From Mycobacterium triplex (GTDB taxonomy: Bacteria; Actinomycetota; Actinomycetes; Mycobacteriales; Mycobacteriaceae), in NCBI RefSeq assembly GCF_000689255.1, contig NZ_HG964446.1, forward strand, positions 4,806,152-4,870,151: DNA of 64,000 nucleotides, read 5' to 3'. The notes below the pieces were generated by a model. It was given only the letters and a program-made list of their open reading frames with translations. It searched no databases and was not told where the DNA came from. The position numbers and the translations under genes are program-made. Below, in pieces: positions 52,221 to 60,580 of this stretch. Each line of letters begins with the position of its first letter. Positions within the stretch are counted from its first letter, which is position 1.

Positions 52221-53576
52221 TCACGCCATCAGCGCGGCAGACGGCGAAAGTGCCTGCAGCAGTTCTCGTGCGGCGCGCTCGCCGGCGGTGGTGGCCGTAT
52301 TGACGTTGCCGGACGAATTGTAAGAGCCGGCGAGATGGATGCGACTTTTCAGATCCCGCGAGGCATGGAAGCGACCCAGATCTCGGTACAGCCCGGGGTG
52401 GCTGTAGACGAGTACCGGATACCACCGATTGACGCGCGCGAACTCGATCGCATTGCCCAATCCGGGGATCGCCTTCTCCGCGTCGGGCAGCACGTCGGCA
52501 ATGATCTCGTCGTCGGTGGAATCCATGTGGTCGACGGCCCACTGGTTCATCATGAACAGCGATACCAGACCCTTGCCGGCGGGGGCGCGCCCCGGCGCCT
52601 TGTTGTGTTCCAGAATGACCGCGAACAGCCCCTCGGACACCGGCCTGGGAACGACGACAAACGAGGCCGGACAGTCCGGAACGCGGTTGAGCGCCAAGTT
52701 GATCGACATCGTCGAGGTGTAGTTCAGCTCCCGCAAGAACTTCGCGCGGTCGGGATCCAATTGCGGCACGATGTCGGGGACTCGGTTGCCCATCGAGCTG
52801 ACGATCGCGCCCGCGCCGCGCTCGGTGTATTGCGCGCCGTCGGGTCCGATGCACGTGATCGTCACACCGCCGGAGTCTTCGACGACCTCCACCACGTCGG
52901 TGCGCAGGCGCACGTCGGGAATCGCCGCGGCCAACCGCTCCGGGAAGGAGGAATACCCGTCGCGGAACGCGTACAGCTTGGTGCCCAGCACCTTCTGCCA
53001 TAGAAAGAAGAACTCCACGACCGAGATCACGCTGGCGGGCACGCCGGCTCCGCCGCGCACGGTGGGTTCGATCAGGTAGTCGTACAACTCGCCGTCAAGT
53101 CCGCGCCGCCGGCAGTACTGCTCGGGTGTCTCGGTGTCGTAAGCGCCGGCGATCGACAAGTCCTCGTAGCTGAGCAGGTTGCGCAACTTGAACGAGTCCA
53201 GGGCGAGCTTGCCGACTTTCAACTTGGACCGCATTGACAGCAGCTTCGTTCGCGCCGCGTCGAGGACAAGCCGGTTCGCCCGTAGGTAGTGCATCTGATC
53301 GCCACGCATGAACCCCATCAGCGAGTTCGCCGGGATCAACTCGTCCGTCATGCCGATGTCCTCGACCAGCTGCATCACGCTGTCGTACGCGGCCGGCAAG
53401 ATCGTCGTCCCGGCTTCCATCAGGTAGCCGTCGCGCTTGACCGAAAGCAGCTGTCCACCAACACGATCCCGGGATTCCAGCACCACGACCTCGCGCCCGG
53501 CTTCCTTCAACCGCCACGCCGCCGCCAGCCCTGACGGGCCCGCACCGACGACGTACACCTTCGACAGCTCAGACAT
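52221..53576 (-). CDS. FAD-dependent amine-oxidase/protoporphyrinogen-oxidase-like enzyme
   Basis: 451 residues from ATG 53576 (a further ATG at 53600 is possible). KVYVVGAGPSGLAAAWRLKE, then VLESRDRVGGQLLSV, the GGxxxS variant of the superfamily's GGR motif. The C-terminal IHLAGSYNSSGNVNTATTAG is the FAD ribityl-binding end. The active substrate may be an isoprenoid or polyketide rather than an amine. It heads the operon with two family B genes and is divergent from a TetR gene 79 bases away. Confidence 0.88.
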   Translation of the reverse strand: MSELSKVYVVGAGPSGLAAAWRLKEAGREVVVLESRDRVGGQLLSVKRDGYLMEAGTTILPAAYDSVMQLVEDIGMTDELIPANSLMGFMRGDQMHYLRANRLVLDAARTKLLSMRSKLKVGKLALDSFKLRNLLSYEDLSIAGAYDTETPEQYCRRRGLDGELYDYLIEPTVRGGAGVPASVISVVEFFFLWQKVLGTKLYAFRDGYSSFPERLAAAIPDVRLRTDVVEVVEDSGGVTITCIGPDGAQYTERGAGAIVSSMGNRVPDIVPQLDPDRAKFLRELNYTSTMSINLALNRVPDCPASFVVVPRPVSEGLFAVILEHNKAPGRAPAGKGLVSLFMMNQWAVDHMDSTDDEIIADVLPDAEKAIPGLGNAIEFARVNRWYPVLVYSHPGLYRDLGRFHASRDLKSRIHLAGSYNSSGNVNTATTAGERAARELLQALSPSAALMA

Positions 53577-53655
53577 GCCGTGCACTTTATCAAACAGCAT
53601 GTTCGATCAAAAGAACAATCTGTATGATCTTCTGGACAGTGCATATACTTCGTGC

Positions 53656-54348
53656 GTGGACCCTTCGCCCCCCCGCCCTTTGCAGCTGTCGCGGCCTCAG
53701 CGCCGCGGTATGCTCAGCCGCCATTTCGTCACCGTCGTCGAAGCACTGGTGGCGGACGGGGTGCGGTATGCCGACCTCAGCGTCGAGGCGATCATCACCG
53801 CGGGCGGGATTTCGCGATCCACGTTCTACGTCTATTTCGACGACAAGGGCGATCTCCTCGTCGCTATGGCCCAGGACGTCATCGGCGACCTACTCGCCGA
53901 CGGCGCATCCTGGTGGGAGCTGCCCGTCGACGCCACCCGCGAGGACCTGCACAAGGCCCTGCGAGTGCCGATCGACACCTATCGCAAGCACCGGACAATT
54001 CTGGGCACCATCGCCGAGACCGCGGCCTATGATCCTCGCGCGCAAGAACAGCAGCAGAACCTGATCGGCCAGGTGGTGACCGCACTGACCGCCTACATCG
54101 TCGACGCGCAGCGAGCCGGAATCGCCGATGCCCACCTGGACGCCGGACGCACCGCGCAGTGGCTCATCTGGATGATCGAGCGGGGCCTGTATCAATTGGT
54201 CGGGACCGCCGACGACGACGAGGTCGAATTCCAGCTCGACTCGCTGGTCGAGATCGTTTGGCGGGTAATATATCTCAGCGGCCGGTCGGCGGCGGGCCGG
54301 CCGGCGAAGGCGGCGTCTGCAAAACCCCGGCGACCGGGCACTCAGTGA
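53656..54348 (+). CDS. TetR-family regulator
   Basis: 230 residues from GTG 53656; ATG 53599 is in frame but would place the start inside the divergent promoter. HTH: VEALVADGVRYADLSVEAII then AGGISRSTFYVYFDDKGDLL. The C-terminal half has TAQWLIWMIERGLYQLVG. The ATCAA repeats near 53589-53616 may be its sites. It likely controls the flavoprotein/family B operon. Its stop overlaps that of the convergent AveC-like gene 4 by seven bases. Confidence 0.9.
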   Translation: MDPSPPRPLQLSRPQRRGMLSRHFVTVVEALVADGVRYADLSVEAIITAGGISRSTFYVYFDDKGDLLVAMAQDVIGDLLADGASWWELPVDATREDLHKALRVPIDTYRKHRTILGTIAETAAYDPRAQEQQQNLIGQVVTALTAYIVDAQRAGIADAHLDAGRTAQWLIWMIERGLYQLVGTADDDEVEFQLDSLVEIVWRVIYLSGRSAAGRPAKAASAKPRRPGTQ

Positions 54349-55415
54349 CCGGGGTTGGGGATGAAGGTGTTGTTGACCGGCATCCGGAAACCCGGGCTGC
54401 CGGGGCACGGACCGTAGGCGGTGGGGGCGGTTGAGTTCGGGTTGCCCGGGATGTTGCACAGGCCGTTGATGAGGTGGGCCGGATAGTTCGTCGGGTAGGG
54501 CGACGCGTGCAGTCCGGCCGGGATCTGGACCAGCAGCAGCACCCACATCGACATCGCGAACATCGCAACGGTGGCGAAGACGGCGACGGCGCTCCGGGCA
54601 GCGGGCGTGAACGATTCCAGACCGCGTTCGGCGATGGTCTGCCCCTTGTCGTTCCGGAAATACCGCACCGCGGCCAGGGCCGTGAAAACTATTCCGGTGG
54701 TGAGGTATTCGGCCCACGCGTAGCGCTGTCCATTGGCGAACAAGGAGAACGACGCGGGTGCGCCGGGCAGGCCCCACAGGTTGAACAGGAAAATCGGCGC
54801 CTCCAGGCAGAAACCCAGGAGCAACCCGTACGCGTAGGCGAATGCCAGCAGTGCGACGGTGCTGATCTGGGGGACGCGTCGGTGCACGACGCGCATGCCG
54901 TGGTTGAGGATGATCGAGAAGCCCAGTAGGCCGAACGGGTAGATGAACATGATGAACACCGGCTGCGGCATCAGCCCGGCGGTCGGGTTGACCACACCCG
55001 GGGCCTGGGCGACCCAGGTGTTGAGGTTGAGCCATTGCGAGCTATACATGAAGTTCGGCTGCATCCAATTGACCATCGGATCCCAGAACAGCATGAAGAA
55101 CCCGGCGATGACGAAGATCGCGTCGAAAACCAGCCGACGCTGCTGAAGGCATTGCCGCACAACGTAAACGCCGATGATCACGACCGTCGCGGCCATGATC
55201 GTCTCGTAGGTCCGCGCCACCCACCAGGAGGGCGCACCGTGGTCGCGGGTGGCACTGATCTGGGTCGGGCCCGAGGTCAGCCAGGCTCCCCAGGTCCAGA
55301 GCGCGTACCCGGCGACCAGGACACCGATGACGGCCAGGATGACCGGCGCCGGCACCTGGCGAGGCGGTGCTGGTACGGACACCGGGTTGCGGCGATCCGC
55401 TGCGACCGTGGACAT
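54342..55415 (-). CDS. AveC-like (spirocyclase-type) membrane protein 4
   Basis: 357 residues from ATG 55415, with GGGAGG six bases upstream. Marks: LVFDAIFVIAGFFMLFWDP, a Glu-Ala-Pro helix (LGFCLEAPIFLFNLWG), YFRNDKGQTIAERGLESF, and the C-terminal HLINGLCNIPG and YGPCPGSPGF tail with Cys320 and Cys337. It is closest to the protein at 45114 in the tail and to that at 49393 in the loop before it. It is a single-gene transcript downstream of a TetR gene on the same strand. Confidence 0.82.
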   Translation of the reverse strand: MSTVAADRRNPVSVPAPPRQVPAPVILAVIGVLVAGYALWTWGAWLTSGPTQISATRDHGAPSWWVARTYETIMAATVVIIGVYVVRQCLQQRRLVFDAIFVIAGFFMLFWDPMVNWMQPNFMYSSQWLNLNTWVAQAPGVVNPTAGLMPQPVFIMFIYPFGLLGFSIILNHGMRVVHRRVPQISTVALLAFAYAYGLLLGFCLEAPIFLFNLWGLPGAPASFSLFANGQRYAWAEYLTTGIVFTALAAVRYFRNDKGQTIAERGLESFTPAARSAVAVFATVAMFAMSMWVLLLVQIPAGLHASPYPTNYPAHLINGLCNIPGNPNSTAPTAYGPCPGSPGFRMPVNNTFIPNPGH

Positions 55416-55510
55416 GATGCCTCCCATTTGAAGCCCACGCGGAAACACGATGTAGCACCTCACCGTACAACGCCCGGCGACACGATGACAAGATGTGTCG
55501 CCCTGTCGCC

Positions 55511-56077
55511 CTAGCTGTCGGCGAACACCGACGGCACCGCGTAGGTGCGAAACTCCTTGCGCAGGGCCGCGGCATCGAGGTTTTCTCGCAACAGTGCAAA
55601 GCTGATCACCCCGAGCAACCACTGGCTGGCCTCGTCGACCACTACACCGCGGCGCAGTTGGCCGGCGCTGGCCGCCTGTTCGAGCACCGGGCGCAGGCTC
55701 TTGGCCAGCAACGCCTGCACGGCCGTCGCACCGCCGATGATCCGGTCAACGGTTTCCGATGGCAGTGCATCGGCCAGTGCGCCGAATTCTTCATCGCTGC
55801 TGGCAATTTCGACGGCGCGGGCGAGAACTTCGACGAAGCGTTCACGTAGGTCGGTCGGCCCGTCGGCCAGGGCCGCCTCCAGGCGCTGCTGCAACTCGCC
55901 GCAGCACGCCACGAGCGAGAGCTCGATGAGTTCGTCGCGCCCGGCGACAAAGTCGTACAGGGTCTGGCGGGCCAACTGGGCTTCCTTGGCAATGTCGGCC
56001 ATCCGGGTGCGCGCCACACCGTAACGGGCGAATACCGCCCGTGCGGCGCCGACGATCCCGGCGGTAGTGGCGTCCAT
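55511..56077 (-). CDS. TetR-family regulator
   Basis: 188 residues from ATG 56077; the frame continues to ATG 56167, but the shorter start fits the usual distance to the HTH (GIVGAARAVFARYGVARTRM, ADIAKEAQLARQTLYDFV). The C-terminal domain has DEASQWLLGVISFALLREN. It is divergent from the phytoene-desaturase-like gene at 56276; an ACAGG/CCTGT inverted repeat (56182-56199) lies between them. The 95 bases to AveC-like gene 4 may carry a promoter. Confidence 0.9.
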   Translation of the reverse strand: MDATTAGIVGAARAVFARYGVARTRMADIAKEAQLARQTLYDFVAGRDELIELSLVACCGELQQRLEAALADGPTDLRERFVEVLARAVEIASSDEEFGALADALPSETVDRIIGGATAVQALLAKSLRPVLEQAASAGQLRRGVVVDEASQWLLGVISFALLRENLDAAALRKEFRTYAVPSVFADS

Positions 56078-56275
56078 CGAATGTCCCGTCTGGTGTGGCG
56101 GCTCCTGCCGATCGATATCCGGCGATTCTATGACCAGTACCAATGATCCCGATCGCGGGGAACGCACCGGACGGATCGTTGACAGGTCCGCGACCCTGTG
56201 TTTTATTTTGAGACGGCGCTGTCAATTAATTCAGTGGTTTCTGGCACTGATCGCCGCGCACCGATGGAGTACACG

Positions 56276-57859
56276 ATGACGACACCCGAACTCCAAAGCA
56301 GCTACGACTACATTGTCGTCGGCGGCGGTCACAACGGGCTGAGCGCGGCCTGCACGCTGGCCGACTCCGGGGCCAGCGTGCTGGTCCTCGAGCAACGCCC
56401 GCACTTGGGGGGCCTGGCCAACAGCGGACTGTTTCTGGCCGAGGCCCCCAACCACATCCTCAGCCTGGGCGCGATGGACGACATGTTCATGTCGTGTACG
56501 ACATTCATCGCCGATCTCGGACTGAATCAATATGGCTACCGCAGCACACCCGTGCAGGCCCCGTACGGCTGGATCGGCGAGGACGGGTCGACGCTGCTGC
56601 TGTTCCACGATCTGGATCGCACCCTGGCCGAGGTGCGGCGGTTCTCGGCCAAAGATGCCCGCACGTACGCCGAGCTGCAGCCGGCGCTGTCCTGGATATT
56701 CGAGGCGTTGACGACCGTCATGCCGCATCATCCCGCACACCTGCCAAAGGCGGGGTTGGGCAAGCTGATGCTCAAACTCGCTCCGAGCCGGGCGATTCGG
56801 CGCCAGCTGGGCCGGATCATGTCGCACAACCTGATCGACCTGATGGCCGATACCTTCGAGAGCGACCAAATGCGGTCGCTGGCCACGTACTGGGGCAGCA
56901 TGATCGGGCCGATCGATCACGACGGCGGCGGCTTCTACTGCGTCGGCCTGGCCGCCGTGCACCGCAAACCCGGCGTGATCCGTCCCCTCGGCGGCATGGG
57001 CGCGGTGATGGCCGCGATGGCGGCGTACGCGACCCAACGCGGCGCCCACATCCGCACCAGCACCCGGGTGCAGCAAGTGGCGGTCGCCAACAACCGTGCC
57101 ACCGGTGTAGTGCTCGGCGACGGCACTGAGATCCGCGCCGCCCGTGGGGTACTCGCCGCGGTGCCCCCGCAGCTGGCCTACGGCGGGCTGCTGGCAGACG
57201 GTGTGCTGGATTCGGCAACCAAGGCCAAGGTCGCGATCCTGCCGGCCAGCGGCAACAATTCGGCCACGTTCAAAATCGATGTCGCCCTGGCGGGGCGGGC
57301 CACCTATCCGAAAGGCGCTGCGCAGCGACGCAACATCGACGACTTCGACATCCGCAAGACCGCCCTGATGACCGGGACATTCGAGGAGAACATCCGGCAA
57401 TTGCAGGCCATCCGGACCGGTGAGACACTGTCGCGTCCCCCGGTCTACATGGCCGTCCTCTCGGCCAATGACTCGGGATTGGCACCGGAGGGCCAAGATG
57501 TCGTCTATTTGGCCGCCAATGTCCCGGCCCAACCCCGCGACGGGTGGGAGAAGACGAAAACGGAAATGTCGCAAGCGATCATGGACTCGGTGACCCAGCA
57601 TATGGACGGTTTCGACGCCGAGATCGGCCGAATCGAAACCAGCCCCGCCGATTTCGGCGACCAGTTCGCCACCCCGAACGGCTCGTACTTCCATGTCGAC
57701 ATGACACCGCTACGGCTGGCCATGAACCGGCCGGCACAGGGTCTGGGGGGCTATCGCTCACCGGTACACAACTACTTCCACGCCGGAGCGGGGTCGCATC
57801 CCGGCGGCGGGGTCAGCGGCTGGCCCGGCCGACTGGCCGCCCAAACCGCGCTCGGATAG
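56276..57859 (+). CDS. phytoene-desaturase-like FAD oxidoreductase
   Basis: 527 residues from ATG 56276, with GGAG at a good distance. N-terminal YIVVGGGHNGLSAACTLADS and LVLEQRPHLGGLANSG. The middle contains the typical RPLGGMGAVMAAMAAYATQR of CrtI/CrtO-type enzymes. The C-terminal YFHAGAGSHPGGGVSGWPG is the PGGGVxGxPG FAD end of this group. Members desaturate, isomerise or oxidise isoprenoids. It is a single gene followed by hairpins and the 20-bp repeat cluster. Confidence 0.9.
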   Translation: MTTPELQSSYDYIVVGGGHNGLSAACTLADSGASVLVLEQRPHLGGLANSGLFLAEAPNHILSLGAMDDMFMSCTTFIADLGLNQYGYRSTPVQAPYGWIGEDGSTLLLFHDLDRTLAEVRRFSAKDARTYAELQPALSWIFEALTTVMPHHPAHLPKAGLGKLMLKLAPSRAIRRQLGRIMSHNLIDLMADTFESDQMRSLATYWGSMIGPIDHDGGGFYCVGLAAVHRKPGVIRPLGGMGAVMAAMAAYATQRGAHIRTSTRVQQVAVANNRATGVVLGDGTEIRAARGVLAAVPPQLAYGGLLADGVLDSATKAKVAILPASGNNSATFKIDVALAGRATYPKGAAQRRNIDDFDIRKTALMTGTFEENIRQLQAIRTGETLSRPPVYMAVLSANDSGLAPEGQDVVYLAANVPAQPRDGWEKTKTEMSQAIMDSVTQHMDGFDAEIGRIETSPADFGDQFATPNGSYFHVDMTPLRLAMNRPAQGLGGYRSPVHNYFHAGAGSHPGGGVSGWPGRLAAQTALG

Positions 57860-57875
57860 CACGGCGGGTAGCAGG

Positions 57876-57901
57876 CCCGTGCGGCCTTACGGCCGTACGG
57901 G
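57876..57901. terminator. hairpin after phytoene-desaturase-like gene
   Basis: CCCGTGCGGCC (57876-57886) and GGCCGTACGGG (57891-57901) pair with one mismatch across TTAC. It lies 17 bases after the stop at 57859, so it is well placed as a transcription stop. Confidence 0.6.
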
Positions 57902-57904
57902 CGT

Positions 57905-58031
57905 GGCTTTCGGTGTGCTGCTACGGTTTTCAGTGTGCGCCTACGGCGGGCCCGCTCGGCGCGTCGCCGCCCTCAACGCACACGCGAAGCCCTGAACGCA
58001 CACGCGACGCCGTAGACGCACACTCAAAGCC
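57905..58031. repeat. five 20-bp units in inverted arrangement
   Basis: Two units read on the - strand (57905-57924 and 57925-57944) and three on the + strand (57972-57991, 57992-58011, 58012-58031). The + consensus is close to CTGAACGCACACGCGAAGCC, and the last + unit and first - unit share GTAG.CGCACAC..AAAGCC. The two sets can pair as a long stem around the centre at 57945-57971. They fill the gap between the convergent flavoprotein and acyl-CoA synthetase genes. Confidence 0.75.
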
Positions 58032-58047
58032 GCTCGGCACGCTGTGG

Positions 58048-59568
58048 TTAGGTGGCAGCCGCGTTCGCGCTCAATTCGTTTCGGAGTAGATGCTTCTGCA
58101 CCTTTCCACCCCCATTGCGCGGAATGGCCGAGAAGATGAACTCACGTGGAATCTTGTAATCCGCAATGCGAGAGGTGCAGTACTGCCGTATCGAAGCCGG
58201 CGTGACGTCGGACCCCTCGACGGCGGTGATGAACGCCACCACCGTTTCGCCCCACTCCGGGTCGGGTCGGCCGATCACTGCCACGTCGGACACCTGAGGG
58301 TGATCGGCGATGGCGAGTTCGACCTCGGCCGAGTAGACGTTGCGTCCCCCGGTGATGATGACATCGCGCAACCGGTCGACCAGACGCATGGCGCCGTCGT
58401 CGTACACCTGCATCAGGTCGCCGGTGTGCAGCCAGCCGTCGCGGATCACCTCGCCGGTGGCCTGGGGTTGATTCCAGTACCCCTTGGTGATCGCCTCGCC
58501 ACGAAAGACCAGTTCTCCCACCTGTCCTGGTGGTGTGTCGTTGCCGCTCGGGTCGACGACTCGGGCCTCGACAAAGGGCTGGGCAAGGTGACCGGACGAC
58601 AGTGGCCGAGACCGTACCTGTTCCATCGTCGAGTAGATGCCGGTCGGTCCGGCCTCGGTCTGCCCACACTGCTGGAAGAACGAGACGTGCGGAAATGCGG
58701 CCAGAAGCCGTTCGATGGCCGCCGCCGGCATCGGCGCCGCGCCGAAAATTCCGACGCGCCATGACGTCAGGTCGGCGCAGCTGCCCTCATGGGAGTTAAG
58801 GATTCGCTGGTACATGGTGGGAACGGCGAACAGCCAGGTAGCGCGGTGACGTTCCACCAGCTCCAGCACCGTGTCGGCATCAAACTTCGGCACGACGATG
58901 TGGGTACCCCCCAGCAGCGTCGTCGCGTTCAGAAAGGTCATTCCGCCCGAGTGATACATGGGCGCCAAGTGCAGGTAGCGATCGCCGTCGCGCAGTCCCA
59001 GGGAGACGATCTGGGCCATCGCCGCCCAGACCGCGCGATGATGATCGAGCAACACCCCCTTGGGCTTCCCGGTTGTACCTGAGGTGTACAAGATGAACGC
59101 GTCGTCTTCTTCGACCGCGCGATCTTCATGCACGGGATCGCCGTATCCGCCGGCCAACAGGTCGGGATGGTGTGGCGACGGTCCCAATGAGAGCAATGTG
59201 ACGGATGCCGCTAGCCGGCTTGCGGACTCCGCCAGGTGGACCTCTGCGGGTGTGAATGCCAACGCCGTACTGCCGGAGTCGTCCAGGATATGCGCGATCT
59301 CCGGCGGGGCCAACCTGGTATTCACCGGCACGACGATCACACCCAGTCGCGACGCGGCGTGTGACGCGATAATGAATTCCGCAGAGTTCGCCGACAAGAT
59401 GGCGATCCGGTCGTGTTTGCGTACGCCGAAAGCCGCAAGGGCCGCAGCTGTATTGGCGATGTCGCCTTCCAGCGCCCGCCAGGTCCAGCGCCGCTCCGCC
59501 GTGACGATCGCCTCGCGTTCGCCCACCCGGTTGGCATTCGACAATGCCGTTCCGCCTATGGTCGGCAT
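58048..59568 (-). CDS. AMP-dependent acyl-CoA synthetase
   Basis: 506 residues from ATG 59568. ILYTSGTTGKPKGVLLDHHR (P-loop), FFQQCGQTEAGPTG (adenylate site), DGAMRLVDRLRDVIITGGRN (hinge) and IPRNGGGKVQKHLLRNEL (C-terminal Lys). It is the last gene of an operon with an LLM oxidoreductase and a phosphotransferase. It differs clearly from the synthetase at 43493 and so probably activates a different acid. Confidence 0.95.
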   Translation of the reverse strand: MPTIGGTALSNANRVGEREAIVTAERRWTWRALEGDIANTAAALAAFGVRKHDRIAILSANSAEFIIASHAASRLGVIVVPVNTRLAPPEIAHILDDSGSTALAFTPAEVHLAESASRLAASVTLLSLGPSPHHPDLLAGGYGDPVHEDRAVEEDDAFILYTSGTTGKPKGVLLDHHRAVWAAMAQIVSLGLRDGDRYLHLAPMYHSGGMTFLNATTLLGGTHIVVPKFDADTVLELVERHRATWLFAVPTMYQRILNSHEGSCADLTSWRVGIFGAAPMPAAAIERLLAAFPHVSFFQQCGQTEAGPTGIYSTMEQVRSRPLSSGHLAQPFVEARVVDPSGNDTPPGQVGELVFRGEAITKGYWNQPQATGEVIRDGWLHTGDLMQVYDDGAMRLVDRLRDVIITGGRNVYSAEVELAIADHPQVSDVAVIGRPDPEWGETVVAFITAVEGSDVTPASIRQYCTSRIADYKIPREFIFSAIPRNGGGKVQKHLLRNELSANAAAT

Positions 59569-59594
59569 GACGTGCCCTTCACTCCAGTTCAGAT

Positions 59595-59617
59595 TATTGA
59601 GCCCAGCTATATCAATA
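59595..59617. promoter_or_regulatory. TATTGA...TCAATA inverted repeat before acyl-CoA synthetase
   Basis: TATTGA (59595-59600) and TCAATA (59612-59617) are perfect 6-bp arms in the 97-base gap between the LLM and synthetase genes, 27 bases before the synthetase start. The site resembles the TTGATA/TATCAA repeat at 49364 in sequence and spacing. The gap suggests an internal promoter. Confidence 0.4.
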
Positions 59618-59665
59618 TAAAGAGGTCCTACAACGGGGTCAACGACGCCGCCGGAAGGGGCTCAC

Positions 59666-60580
59666 CTAGAGATTTCTGACACTGGGTAGCACACGACTGG
59701 CGAAGGTTTCGATGATCCTCGAGCGATCCTCCGCCGAGCCCGCGGCGATCTGGATCAGCACCGTGTCCACCCCCGCCTCCGCGAACTGCGCCAGCCGGTC
59801 GGCGGCGGCCTCGGGCGTGCCGATCAGCAGGTAACGATCGGCGAGCGTCGAAAAGTCCTGGCGGTAGGCCGCACTGACGGCGTTGACACCGGTGCTTCGC
59901 GCCCACGAGGAATCCGCATCGACCGCCGTCCAGGCGAACAGTGCTGCCGAAACGGCGTCCGGTCCCCGCCCTTGTTCAAAGGCCACCCCACGAATCGTGG
60001 CCAGTCCGTGGCCGACGTGCTTGGGTTCGACCATGTAGGGCAGCCACACTCGGGCGTAGCGTCCGGCCCGGCGCAAAGCGCCCTTCTTGCGTCCCGCCAA
60101 CCAGATCGGTGGGCCTTCGGGCTGACGGGGTGGTGGATCCAGGGCAATGCCGGACAGCGTCGCGTAGCTGCCCTGGAAGTCGACCGGCCCGCCGGCGAAG
60201 AGCCTCCTGATGACTTCCAGGCCTTCGTCGAGACGGCGGAACCGCGTGCCCGGATCGACTCCGGCGGCGGCGAATTCGGCAGGATATTCACCGCCGGCAC
60301 CGACGCCCAGTTCAAACCGGCCGTCCGAGATGCAATCGATCACGCTCGCCATCTTGGCCACCACCGCCGCCGGATACAGCGGCAGCAACGCGATCGACGA
60401 GACCAGACGAATGCGTGACGTCACCGCGGCCGCGGCGGCCAGCATCGCGAACGAATTCGGGGTCGCGCCATGGAAGAACAGATGCTCACCACAGCCGAGC
60501 AGGTCGAAGCCAAGCGCTTCTGCCCGGCGGGCTTCGGCCACCACGGTACCCGGATCGTCGACCGTGATTCCCACTCGCAT
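59666..60580 (-). CDS. luciferase-like (F420-type) oxidoreductase
   Basis: 304 residues. MRVGITVDDPGTVVAEARRA, the DLLGCGEHLFFHGATPN segment with the GEH motif, SRIRLVSSIALLPLYPAAVV and GRFELGVGAGGEYPAEF mark it as LLM class. It is shorter than the other two LLM proteins and nearer to the F420-dependent dehydrogenase/reductase branch. Its ATG directly follows the phosphotransferase stop with no gap, so the two are co-translated. Confidence 0.92.
   Translation of the reverse strand: MRVGITVDDPGTVVAEARRAEALGFDLLGCGEHLFFHGATPNSFAMLAAAAAVTSRIRLVSSIALLPLYPAAVVAKMASVIDCISDGRFELGVGAGGEYPAEFAAAGVDPGTRFRRLDEGLEVIRRLFAGGPVDFQGSYATLSGIALDPPPRQPEGPPIWLAGRKKGALRRAGRYARVWLPYMVEPKHVGHGLATIRGVAFEQGRGPDAVSAALFAWTAVDADSSWARSTGVNAVSAAYRQDFSTLADRYLLIGTPEAAADRLAQFAEAGVDTVLIQIAAGSAEDRSRIIETFASRVLPSVRNL

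Noticed and set aside
57905..58031. CRISPR-like array
   Set aside because: Units are contiguous without spacers and occur in both orientations, and no cas gene is present.
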